Below are positions 24,068 to 35,069 of a stretch of DNA of 64,000 nucleotides, one piece after another. Below the pieces are notes generated by a model, which was given only the letters and a program-made list of their open reading frames with translations, had not been told where the DNA came from and searched no databases. Each line of letters begins with the position of its first letter. Positions within the stretch are counted from its first letter, which is position 1. The DNA is from Schistosoma mansoni (taxonomy: Eukaryota > Platyhelminthes > Trematoda > Strigeidida > Schistosomatidae), in assembly GCF_000237925.1 (NCBI RefSeq), contig NC_031495.1, positions 32,526,706-32,590,705 on the forward strand, in the 5' to 3' direction. The position numbers and the translations under genes are program-made.

Positions 24068-26405
24068 GGGCTTAGGAAGATCGATTCAATGTTTTCAATA
24101 AAATACTAAGTGTACACCCTGAAATAGAAAGCATGGGGTAAAATAAATATTAAAAAAGAAAATCATCTCAGAATTTTAAACATACACATTGAATTGAAAC
24201 GATGAGATTCGAATACGAATTTATTTTGTGACCAGTATTTTGTCCACAAAATATTTTGATCCTGTTTATATGATTACAGATTTACAAAAGTGGATGTGAA
24301 AGTGATGTGCTGTCTTCGGTTTTTATAATTCACAGCCGTTGTTTATCAGAGTGATGTCAAACAATATGTTTCAAATTGTAGAATAATTTTTTAAAACAAT
24401 TCACTTCTGAAAACATTCACAATAAAATAGCAGATTTTTAAGTATTTCGCTGTAAAGACAACGTGAAGTAATATCAGTAATTTTAAAACTTTTGACTGAT
24501 CAAAACCTTGATTTCGAGATACATTGTCTTAGAATCTTGGTGGATTCTATTTCAGTGCTTGCTGACTACGTGACATTTACCTTTCATGTGATTTTGTAAT
24601 GATTATTTTCTAATCAGAACATTTAGCTCTTTGATGACCACGGGGTACTGCGGCAGAGCATTTATTTTGCAACTAATTTAGAAACATTAAGTAAGCAAAT
24701 TAGACGACTGACTGACTGGTGTACCTGTGTGAGCAATTAGAATTTGCAGTTGATGGTTAAGATTAGGAATTATATTTCGGGTTTTCATCACCAACTGACA
24801 CTAGCTACAATGCTAAAACTCTATTTAGCCGAATGAATGAGTAAATTTCGCGCCGAAATCCGAGACCTGCTATCTAACATCTAGTTGGTTCGTCCATAAA
24901 CTAGTCTTGCCGTAGTATGTTCTTACTGGAAAGAAATATAAGCATATGACTAGTAAATGGAAGAGTATGGTGTAAAATAAAGAAAACTGATTTGGAAATA
25001 CAACTGGGATAAGTTCCATCCGGTTAATAAGGTTCAAGATACACATAAAAAAAACCAATAGAAAAACTACAGAAGACTTACTTCTAGTCTTTATTACGAA
25101 CCATACGATGAGGCTTCTAGTGAACAAATAAAGTGTCATCGACCAACAGAACCTCAGTCATACACCTATATTTTAAACAACGACGCTTACTATTATGTTT
25201 TTTTTAGCTTTTTAAATGGATATCTGATTCAGTTAACTAGATTATAGTAACCAGGTAATATAAGCTTTCACTCAAACGTCGAAGCCCACAGACGAATATA
25301 CGGTGTTTGATTGGTTGAATACTATCGATGAAGCGCACAGTCAGTGCCAGAACACTTCGGGCTGATGACAATCATCATCATGATGAAAAAACGAAAATAA
25401 ACAAGAATCTATATTTCATCAGTTGATACCCAAATAAACCACTTTAATGGTGGAGGTTCGCAGTGCAAGGATGTCAGAATAATGCACGGTATGCAAATCA
25501 CCATTCAACACATCAATCACCAAGTTTTAAGCACTGTTTAAAGTTAAACGTGGATGTCAACATGTTATTACGTAAAAACCGGTTGTAAAAAATCCAGAAA
25601 TTTCGTTAGTTATCTAAAAGCACTGATAATCTACAGTGTAAATAATCTCAATGTCACTTAACGTATTATACTCATTCAAGGACAAGGTCTATTCACAAAT
25701 CGTGGTCAACCCAAACGCGATAAAAAACACATACAAGCTTGTTTAATACTGAATAAATTGAAAGTTAGTAAGTCAACGTTGCTATGTCTATTTGAATAAA
25801 AAAAGTCTACATTTTCCGTTAGAACTTACTCTACAGGCAAAATGATTACTCGACCTTCAATTCAAACGGGAGATAACAACGTGTTTAAATATCCAAATGA
25901 GCGGTCCGATAAACAAATACATTTTCAGATTTATATGGTAAGGACAGAAGGCATACAGCCTGTGTTTTTTTGTTCTCTAGTATACTTCTTTGAATGTCTG
26001 GTTTCCTCTCGAATGAGCCAATTGAATGTGCGGACACCACTGTTTCGTGTACGAGGTTCCAAGACTGATGAACTTGTGTGAAAACCTGTATGTTACGGGC
26101 ATTTTGTTCATTCTCGGCTTTTATACTTGCTCGCTATGCCTTCTAAGATGTCCCGATCAGGTGGTCAGAAAAAGAGAGGATATATCGGGTCCAAAATCAT
26201 TTATTATTATTCTTCACATCTAAATCAGATCACCTCTTTATCAGCGGTAGGACAGAATAAAGAGATCTGATTTCACCAGCCGCTCTTTGTATAGTAAAAC
26301 CCAGAGTTCCTAAATAGCACGTGTAGCTGCTCTCTGTGCTTTTTCCAGGATATCCAAGTCAGGTAGGCCCGATGTTGGGGTTTAGAAGTTAATTCTAGAA
26401 AGAGT
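24068..26405. other. non-coding stretch upstream of malectin
   Basis: It probably contains the malectin promoter or 5' UTR immediately right of 24067, but no specific element can be named. The remaining open frames are short and unremarkable. Confidence 0.4.
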
Positions 26406-27147
26406 GTGCTCACACACACCGGACACAGTAAAAGTGATCATTATACTATAAACTGTACATCTCTTCCACGCCTTCAAGAACATAAAGACCTAAGAGTATT
26501 AGTAAGTCATCACTTGGAAACAACTACTCATTGCAACGCAGCTGCTGCGAAAGGTTATCGTGAGTTACGATTACTCCGCCGACCATTCAAATGCTTTGAC
26601 GAGGAGATGTTTCGAATTTTATATCCCACCTATGTAGGACTATGCTTGAAGTACTGTGTCCAAGCAACTAGCCCATGTCTGATTAAGGATACTAACTCAC
26701 TTGAGGGTGTCCGGCATGTGGGAATAAAATGAGAGAGGAATCTTTCTAAATTCCCTTACAATGAGCGCTTATAACGCCTAAACCTTTTCCCCTTGTCATA
26801 TCGTAGGACGCGTGGTGACCTTATATTGGATTTCGTTTCTTTAATTAAGAATTGGGTGTTAATATGTCCTATCCTTTTGCTCCCTCCAGCACTGATAATC
26901 TCCGAGGTCATACCAAGAAGGTTCACAAACCGCGATCTAATGAACTTAAAATGGGATCCCGTTTTTCTCATCGAGTGGTCAATGACTGGAACTCTTTATC
27001 CGAACAAGTGGTACCAGCCCCATCAGTGAAAATTTTCAAAGAGAAGCTGAATCTTAAAAGAAGAGAAACTGTCAGGATTAACACCAACCTGCTATCCTTA
27101 TTACTAAAGACTGACTGGAGACCTTTAAAACAGGGGCTTGGAACCTG
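26406..27147 (+). mobile_element. CR1/jockey-like LINE, C-terminal part of reverse transcriptase ORF
   Basis: The plus-strand translation reads KDLRVLVSHHLETTTHCN, then YRELRLLRRPFKCFDEEMFR and YPTYVGLCLKYCVQATSPCL. After frame changes come SYRRTRGDLILDF and FSHRVVNDWNSLSEQVV. This order (thumb region, then RRGDL and VVNDWNSLP) is typical of the end of CR1/jockey-type LINE ORF2. The copy is 5' truncated and has at least two frameshifts, so it is dead. Confidence 0.8.
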
Positions 27148-27544
27148 AACGTATTTGTTTGAAGTTAATTTCCAAGATAATTTCTAAATAATCCTATTTT
27201 ATTTCCCCATAAACCTCTTAAAGAACCTCCCTTATATCATATGAAGTGTACAAACTTCAAAGGTCGTGAAAAGCAGGTTATCATGAAATGAATCGTCTAA
27301 ATAACTCTCAAATCTAAGAGGCAAGCTGCCAATTGTTACTTTTGTGATCAACTATATATTCAGATGTGTGATCACTTAACTGTATGAATTAATACACGAA
27401 ACCTGATAAAAGGGTCAGTTGAGTATAAAAATGCCCCAAAATGATGCTAGAATTGAAAATTTTATTTATGGTTGAAGATGCCACAAGTATTTGGGGTTTG
27501 AAAACAACTTAGCCAGTAACAGCTTCTACAATTGAATCGTCCCC
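27148..27544. other. non-coding stretch
   Basis: Nothing recognised; it may include the 3' UTR of the CR1-like LINE on its left. Confidence 0.35.
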
Positions 27545-27735
27545 ACCCAGTGAAATCAAAAGTCAGAAGAGTGGAGGTTCGGAGATATATTTTATCGGCT
27601 ATCAATATATCGAGAACTGACTGATCTTAACTGGCTAGAGATTGTAGAATAACTTGAGCACAGTGTACCCTTTTGTGATTTGGTTCTAGTGCAGGACCGA
27701 CAGCTCTCAGCTAGGTGAGTCTATTAGAACTAACA
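27545..27735 (+). repeat. dispersed repeat related to 51465-51640
   Basis: It shares blocks such as TATCAATATATCGAGAA, TTAGCTGG/TAACTGGCTAG and AGCTAGGTGAGT with 51465-51640 and 53370-53420. Since those copies flank a gypsy Gag fossil, this may be an LTR or untranslated piece of the same family. Confidence 0.5.
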
Positions 27736-27737
27736 CT

Positions 27738-28070
27738 TACTTACTCACGCCTGTGACTCCTCGTGGAGGAGCACGGGCTGTACAACAGTTTTCTCCATCC
27801 AGCGCTGTCCTGGGCCATCCTTTCCAGTTCTTTCCAGTCGTTATTCATTCTTTTTATATCTGCTTCTATTTCCCGGCACAATGTGTTCTTTGACCTTCCT
27901 CTTTTCTGCTTCACTTCCGGATTCCAATTTAGGGGTTGCCTCGTGATGCAGTTTGATGGTTTCCTTAATGTATGTCCGATTCAGTTCCGACGTCTTCTCC
28001 TAATTTCCTCTTCAGCTGGAAGCTGGTTTGCCCTCTCTTTACGTTTTTCCCGGCTGTCATAGGAAAGGAA
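27738..28070 (-). mobile_element. RTE-type LINE, 3' end
   Basis: The minus strand encodes [20 protein letters not shown], then [19 protein letters not shown], the conserved C-terminus of schistosome RTE-type LINE ORF2; the upstream part is frameshifted. It lacks the rest of the element, as expected for a 5'-truncated insertion, and ends about 20 bases before the LTR-like start at 28090. Confidence 0.75.
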
Positions 28071-28089
28071 AAAATGATATGTAAGTGTA

Positions 28090-30655
28090 TGTCGAATTTT
28101 ACTCTCACGTGCTTAAGGACACAAAACGCACAGGAAAGGGAGATAAATCATATACATGCTTTTCGTAAACATTCAATAGCGTAAAAACGACTTTTACAGA
28201 ATGATTTTTTGTCGTTTCGTTTGAAAAAAGTACTTAATATACATTTATGATGTGTATGCGAGAATGATTGGTTGTTTTGCTGAGTAAGACATCAGATACG
28301 GTGACAGATGTTATATATCCCCCTGTCCTTATTACTATTATTGATTAACTGTTCTTGTTGTTCGATTGTGTCGGATTTTGGTATGGAAATATATTGAAGT
28401 TATAGTCAGGCTAATCTCCTGTTCTTGATCTGAGTTGTGTTGAAGTCCTGTAGAATAGACACTGGGGTGAAATCTGGTGTAAATATTTGTCTAAGGTAAT
28501 TGAACGTCCCACATACGTGTAAAGGACTGTTATAACAAAAGACCCTAGCTTTATAACAAGTATCCTAAATTTATAAAAATATATTAGCGAGCATATTAGC
28601 AAAAAACGTTTTTTGAAATAAATATATAAGTATAAGCATATCAAAATTGGTTTTTTCTTCATGTTATATATAATACATGGAAAAATCGAGATGAGACAAA
28701 AACTTATTCACTGTCTTACGTGCAATAACCGTTTGAATGTTCTGAAAGCCTTACTCTCCTTCTAGAACGTAATGCTTTGGGTTTGTTTTCAGATTATGCC
28801 AAAGTATCAACGTTAGTGATGGCTGTGGGATGCGGTATCGTAAGTGTAGGAGTCGTGTATTTCAACTGTACCGAAGGAAAATAGATGTGGATAAAATTTC
28901 CCTCTAGATACGTTACTTTGGTGCGACCAATGATGAAGCTATCGTCAGTGCCGTTCTTATCAAATATAGAGTACTTAGGTTTGAGCTGAAGAACTTTGAG
29001 GGGTCTTTCGTATGCTGATTCGAGAGGTCGTCGATGTGAGTTGCGACGTACGAAGACATGTGTACTATATCGTAAATCAGGCTTCACGAAAACATCAATG
29101 GACTGTGGTCAAATGGAAACAGATTTAACTGTATGCATTGCGTTTGTAAGCCTACTCGTGCCGTTTAGATCCATATTCGTTGAAACAGATGAAGGATCCC
29201 TAAATTCTCCTCGAAGTCGGAGTGTCATTCCATAAACCACTTGAGCTGCAGTGTACCCAATGTCAGCTTTTACTGCATTACGAATACCGGGTAAAACGAG
29301 TGGAAGCGTATCAGTCCATTGAGAAAGGTTTGCAGCCGATAGTGAAGCTTTTAGACGTCAGTGAAAGCGTACTACCTACTCGTTTGCTTGTGAGTGGTAG
29401 GCGTTCGTTCGGAAGCGAGTGATTCCCAGTAGTGTGGTCAGATAACGGAAAAGTTCAGATTCGAACTGGCGTCTACTGCCTGTAGTGACAGTTGAAATGC
29501 AGTTGAAGTTTGATACCCACCGTTCGGTGAAGGCGCGGGACACTGTTTCATCATTTGTATAGTTGATGAGTACTGCTGCTTGCCATCGAGTGAAACGGTC
29601 TACGCAGGTTAGGAGATAAGAGTATTCACTTCAATCTGGTAAAGGTCCTACCAAATCCAGATGAACATGGTCGAAACGAGCATCAGGGGTTTTGAAAGAG
29701 CCTAAGGGACATTTGTTGTGTCTGATTACCTTAGATTTCTGACAGGAGCGTGCCCACTCCCTCACGTCTTTATTCATACCAGGCGAGCAAAACCGTTCGT
29801 CTATAAGCTTGATTGTTGCACGGACACCTGGATGAGGAAGTTTGTGCAACGTATTGAAGACGTTGCGCCGATAATGTTTCGGCAAGATTGGGCGATCCCT
29901 ACTTGTAGATGTGCCACACAATAAGGTTTCCTTACCTGTTCCCATCTGTTTAATGTGCAGTTTTAGAGTTGTCGAGGATAACTCATGCTGAAGATCGGTG
30001 TCTTCTTTCTGAAGCTGGACGAGTTTAGGAAGGTCGATTTCTTGGAAACTGTTAACGGACATTATACGACACAAGGCGTCTACGACTATATTGTTTGCTT
30101 CAGAAATGTGTTGTATATCTGAAGTAAACTGTGAAGTGTAGTCGAGTTGTCGAGACTTTCGGAGTGAGTACAAGTCTGAAGATTAGCTTGAAGAGAAGTG
30201 ATTTGTGATCGGTAAAAAGAGTGAATCTTCGGTCTTTAACACAGCGTTGAAAGTGCTGTGTATGACAATACATGACTAGAAGTTCCCTACTGAACGTGCT
30301 GTACCCCTAATCAGTGTCTAGCAACGGTCTCGAGAAGAATGCTAAAGATTTCCAGTTGTGGTTAACCCATTGTTTATAAGACTCCTCTGTTTACTGAGGT
30401 ACTAATTGGTGCTTGAGTTCCCTGGTGTGCAAGCATGGTGGCTGTTAAGATAAGTTCCTAAATTGTAGAGAGTGTTTTTCTCGCGGCATCGTCCAAATTG
30501 ATGGATTTCGCATTTCCACGAAGTTGGTCGATTAGAGGTTTCGTAACGGAGGCGCAGTTTGATATGAACCTGTTATATCCTAGCGAAGATATAAGTACAG
30601 GTAACTTCTGAGACCTATAAGTGGACGATAATTTTATATATATTTTCATTGTTTA
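28090..30655 (-). mobile_element. Ty3/gypsy LTR element fossil (pol part and LTR)
   Basis: An LTR-like start TGTCGAATTTTAC at 28090 matches the start at 53760. Parts on the minus strand, right to left: the end of reverse transcriptase, RNase H, and the integrase zinc-binding and core regions (HKLPHPGVRATIKLIDERF; HVHLDLVGPLP), then an integrase C-terminal region toward 28800. A pyrimidine run near 28750 (polypurine on the minus strand) separates it from the LTR. Gag and protease are not seen. The element is broken by many changes and looks old. Confidence 0.75.
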
Positions 30656-31447
30656 ACTACTGAGTAATTAGATTATGTACATCTATATTCACCTTATTAT
30701 AAGCTTCATTTTGACTTATGGATTATGATTATTATACGAATTATTGTCCCTAAATTATATTCAGTTTATTGATTATTGTCTCACACGTTCACAGCCACAT
30801 TTGGCTTGTCCTTGTACAAATATTATTTCCTACTTTATGGTGTGATGCGGTCTGTTTGTCTGGTATATAAACCGAGTATGCTTGAAATAAACGATTCACA
30901 TAGCAGAAGCTGCAATTGGTGTTCTGGACTCAATTGGAAGGGCTAGGCGGACAAGGGACCAATAAGGACGCTAGACTGCTCATACCAGTTGAACGTCATT
31001 GATTTGGTACAGTGTTAAGACTAGATAAGTCGTATTCCGATTGGTGGATAACTCACGTGATAAAAGCCGGACATGAAAATCATAACGAATCGGCCTACGG
31101 TATATTTTTTGTAAAGTCATAACAAAACCGTCTATAGAAACTTATGAGTCCGTTAGATGTGCTCAATTACTTAAGGGTGGTCGTTTTTGGGTAATCCAGA
31201 ATGGCCGCCTCCTTGCATTTTAGAGGTTGGATGCCCTGAGAAAAAAACACGTGACCCGAAAGTAAAACTGCAAACCGCGAATAGACCTGAGATCAAGACA
31301 TACGTAAAAAGCAGTTGCAATCGCATCTCGGTCCCAAATCCAACTTAGTGGAATTATATCTAATGAGACTTCCACACATTTACTGATCAAACCTCATCGT
31401 TAGAATGTCAAATACATCAATTTATTTAACCAAACTTATTACTGTAA
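30656..31447. other. LTR-like or 5' UTR-like region next to gypsy fossils
   Basis: It has no open frame of note. It contains a TATATAAACC box near 30864 followed by TTGAAATAAACG and a segment repeated inverted at 41791-41903. The organisation (TATA box, AATAAA-like, then conserved block) suggests an LTR and adjoining leader of a gypsy-type element, but the borders are unclear. Confidence 0.35.
30876..30986 (+). repeat. dispersed repeat, inverted copy at 41791-41903
   Basis: The reverse complement of 41791-41903 aligns over about 110 bases with moderate divergence; shared blocks include GTGTTCTGGACTCAA and GCTAGGCGG. Confidence 0.65.
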
Positions 31448-31735
31448 TGAACAAGAAAACGAGTGGGGACAATCGAATGTATTTAGGCACAAAATTACAG
31501 AGTAAAATGTGAGAACTATATAGTAAATAGTTATTTTGCAAACTATCAATCAATTGTCTCAATCTTGACCATTCGTTCTGCAAATATCAGTCCATAGTCT
31601 CCGATTATTATTGTTCATGCATTTTCATACCAATTGCGTCCGTTCCCGTTCTCTTCTTATCGATCTTCTACTGAAATACATTCAGTGCCCGACCATCGTT
31701 ATGTACTACTCATGTGGGTATAAGTAACTCACACA
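31448..31735 (-). mobile_element. solo-LTR-like repeat, copy 2 (inverted)
   Basis: Its reverse complement (TGTGTG...GTTCA, 288 bases) is very similar to 45813-46103, with GGTCGGGCACTGAATG and CGATTGTCCCCACTCG in both. Next to its right edge begins a gypsy pol fossil on the opposite strand, so it is probably an independent insertion. Confidence 0.65.
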
Positions 31736-31739
31736 ACAC

Positions 31740-33290
31740 TACAACCGAGTTTCAAACGTGACAAACGGACACATACCGTCGTACGCCACATTAAGACGGA
31801 GAGAATACTAGTGTTTGCACGTCCAGGACGCCTTGACACCTCCCGTCTAGCTCTCACAAAGAATGAATTCAACAATATGAGAGTTGGGTATCATACGTTC
31901 CTACGATCTTCCGTGGGTATCACCGCTTCATATGGTATCTAAGAAAAAACCTTGTGGCGACTATAGAGCTCTTAACAGCCGGACTATATCAGATAGATAT
32001 TATGTCCCACACTTACATGAATTTACTCATAGTCTATCTGATGTAACGATTATTTCAAAGGTCGACTACATCTGTACCAACCATCACATCTCAATTCACC
32101 CGGACGATATTCCGAAACAGCCATTACTACCCCACTTGGGTTATACGAACTTGTCCACATGCCTTTTGGACTAGGGAATGCTGCACAAAGTTTACAGAGT
32201 TTTATTGATCAAGTGGTATATGGCTTAACGTTTATATGTGCTTACATAGACGACTTACTTATCGCCAATCAAGATGAAATAGAACATCTAACTCATCTAA
32301 AAATGCTTTTTGAGAAGCTAAGCATGGATTAGCAATCAATTCTGACAAGTGTGAGTTTGGAAAGCAATCCCTCACCTTTCCAGGTCACATACTCGATAAT
32401 CAAGGCATGAAACAAGTTCCTAGGGTAACACGGATCATTAAAAATCATCCTTTACCCGATTCGTTCAAGAAACTACGACGTTTCCTTGGGATGATCATTT
32501 TTTACTCAAGTTATATTCCGAAATGTTCTGACATAGCGAAACTGCTAACTGATTTATTATGGGGACGCGCCAAATCACTGATGATGACACCGCAGGCAAT
32601 TCAAGCGTTTGAACAGTTGAAAAGAGCCTTACTCACCGAGGCATTGCTGGTCCGAAGAAAGGTTGGTGCACTTTCATCAGTAATGATCGATAACTCAAAT
32701 GTAGCAGTAGGTGCTGTACTTCAGCAATATGTTAATCAACAATGGCAACCCCTTGCACTTTTCTCAAAAAAGCTGAACGTGACGCAAGCAAAATTTAGCG
32801 CGTTCGGCAGAGAACTGATGGCTGTCTATTTAGCCACCAAACATTTCCGGTATATGTCAGAAGGCAAGTCTTTTAATGTATTTACTAATCACAAACCTCT
32901 AACTAAATCCTTGATGCACAATCATGATAAATATATTCCGTGCGAAATTCGTCAACTGGAATTCATTTCGCAATTCGTAGCTGAAATGCGCTATATAAAA
33001 GGCAAGGAAAACGACGCAGCAGATGCACTATCGGGATTACATATCAATACCTCAATCCATTATATAAACTATCGAGATATGGCGAAACATCAAAATCTCG
33101 AAGTTGTTGGCATCGACAAATTAAAACCAGCGTATTTAGAGCACACCAAGAAACGGACAACAATAAAATCATCTAAACCCTCAGCAAAACAAGCACCATA
33201 CAAACTGCCTGCAACAAATAATACTTCACACCGAAGTTCTACAGCAACAAAAACTACAACAAGATAAGGAAGAGTAGACTGGCCATGCAG
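31740..33290 (+). mobile_element. Ty3/gypsy pol fossil (reverse transcriptase and RNase H)
   Basis: Plus-strand parts: the linker before reverse transcriptase (VFARPGRLDTSRLALTKNEF), reverse transcriptase (WVSPLHMVSKKKPCGDYRAL; AYIDDLLIANQ), then RNase H with the SKKLNVTQAKFSAFGRELMA region and KGKENDAADALS. Gag, protease and integrase are not seen in this orientation. It is broken, with several breaks, and its age is moderate to old. Its relation to the minus-strand fossil at 28090-30655 is unclear; the two are divergent copies of similar elements. Confidence 0.8.
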
Positions 33291-33643
33291 GTACGTTTCA
33301 ACCACTATATTTATCTAGCCCAAACCCTGAAATTGTTCTTATAAAACAAAAATCCTTCTTTATTTTCATTATCTGTTCTTTGTTGGCTCCACGGATCTTC
33401 ATTAGGCTTACTTTTTAACTTCATGCAATCCCTCAATTTTAAATATACATTTGTATACGCATATATAAAACGTTTCAGCAATTACATGCTGTCATTACAA
33501 CTTAACGTTTATTCATCACATCGGGTTGTACATTTATTTTAAAAACAACTTTTTTATCCCTTTGTCGAACATAGATTTTATTTTTAAAAAAACAATGTTC
33601 TGGATGGGAGCTTATGTGGCAAGCCCATTCAACTATTGTATTA
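33291..33643. other. AT-rich spacer
   Basis: No recognisable feature between the gypsy fossil and the inverted-repeat element. Confidence 0.4.
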
Positions 33644-33700
33644 TTTATATGTGAAAATTATATTTGAAAAAAATCTCAGCGATTAATATTTAAATAATTT

Positions 33701-33740
33701 CAACGTTTCGTCCAGCTAACTTGTCTGGACTTTTTCAGGG
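33701..33740 (-). ncRNA. hammerhead-like motif in left arm
   Basis: The minus strand reads CTGAAAA, an extra A, the hairpin GTCCAG/CTGGAC, GAAA and then ACGTT, which could form a two-pair stem III. The G8 position is A here, so it is probably inactive. Confidence 0.4.
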
Positions 33741-34282
33741 TAATAATCAAAATCACCAAAGAATTATATGGCGTTTTTTTAACAATATTAAATCTTTACC
33801 ATGTTAAATCAATCATAATTGGATGTTGAATTTTTGTAAAAAGGATAAAATGAGTCAGTTAAATGAGAATCAAGTGAAAAGTTCACGATGCGAAATAAAA
33901 TAAAAGGAGACTGGATGAATTGTGTGTGTGTATGTATGTGTAAGGATGAGTTATTAATGAATGATATTCGGTGTTAATGTTTTTATATGAAGGAGAAAAG
34001 TGCAAATTGAAGGTTCAAAAAATTGTTTCTGTATAATTGAATTCCAAGTAAAAATGAGAATCATCAAGTACATAATTGTAATGCCGTAAATAACTCATAT
34101 TAATTTCAGTCGAAATAACGATTCATGTGAGATAAACAGGTTGAATATAAAGAGTCCAATTACTCGTTAATGAATATTTGCTAAGTAGTTGCTAGCTGAA
34201 TAGCATCGTTTCTGTTTAGGCTGTTCTTATTAGCCCATATATACAGCGCTCACGCTGTCAATCGTCTCCTTTGATCATTACC

Positions 34283-34322
34283 CTGAAGAAGTCCAGACAA
34301 AATAGCTGGACGAAACCTTGGA
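34283..34322 (+). ncRNA. hammerhead-like motif in right arm
   Basis: CTGAAGA (34283-34289) fits CUGANGA. It is followed by one extra A, the six-pair hairpin GTCCAG (34291-34296) with CTGGAC (34306-34311), and GAAA (34312-34315 as G-A-A-A). The extra A before stem II and weak stems I and III depart from the consensus. Confidence 0.45.
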
Positions 34323-34456
34323 ACTATTTAAATATTAATCGCTGAGATTTTTTCAAATATAATTTTCATATATAATGACTTCTCTATACTCGGCGCCCAA
34401 AGTTGTTTCTTATCAAGATGAAACAATTTCCACAGTGGAAACTTCTATATATTGCG

Positions 34457-34544
34457 CCAACCATAAGTAGCCAAATGGAGAGCACAGAGATGTCCCAAAG
34501 GACATATGCATACCATTGGTTGAGGAATCGATAGATTTTCCAAA

Positions 34545-34587
<43 letters not shown>

Positions 34588-34702
34588 TTATTCGGTGATA
34601 TGGTAAGCCAATCAGAAGTAGCCTAATGAAGTCAATCGAAAGTGACCGAAAAGACAAGTGCATTTCATTGGGTAAGAAATGGATCAATTTCCTAAGGGAG
34701 AG
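34457..34702 (+). repeat. diverged tandem duplication around an AT microsatellite
   Basis: 34457-34546 and 34605-34702 align as direct repeats (shared blocks AGTAGCC, TGCAT..CATTGG, GAT..ATTT.C). They are separated by an (AT)n tract at 34548-34585. It is possibly a duplicated piece of an unidentified repeat split by microsatellite growth. Confidence 0.5.
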
Positions 34703-35069
34703 TTGTACATGTATGAATGAGCATTTGTGCATTTTATCCGGTAGCCGAATATACTTTTTTGTTTACTCTTGTGTTCTCACCCAAGGAGTCAATCGGGGGG
34801 TTAACGCGTAGAACGTCGTGCATCAGTATCGGACCTCGGACAACCCCTATCATAATAAATTCTTTGTTGATCTCAAGTTAGTTAATGATCTTTTGCCGGA
34901 TTGTTGGGTGGATTTATACAAAGTATTACGCATATATTTATGGAATAGGTCACATCTAAGAAATTTTCACTGACACTGGGTGTGTAAAGCGAGACCTTTG
35001 AAACACATCCTCAAAGCATCATCCCTTGTATTCTCCAATTACGGTAGACAACTAAATTCTGGGATACCT
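34703..35069. other. non-coding spacer
   Basis: No feature could be supported. Confidence 0.35.

Larger units (their letters stand above)
33644..34375. mobile_element. 730-base element with 100-base terminal inverted repeats
   Basis: The left arm (about 33644-33750) and right arm (about 34269-34375) are inverted copies over about 105 bases with few differences. The outermost part reads TATATGAAAATTATATTTG. Each arm contains a hairpin GTCCAG...CTGGAC flanked by CTGAA(G/A)A and GAAAC, a hammerhead-like core. The 520-base interior has no coding frame. Candidates are a non-autonomous Penelope-like element (whose terminal repeats may be inverted and carry hammerheads) or a foldback/MITE-type DNA element. 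No clear target duplication is visible. Confidence 0.65.

Noticed and set aside
33090-33305. Short minus-strand frame over the gypsy RNase H fossil
   Set aside because: Shadow of the plus-strand pol region.
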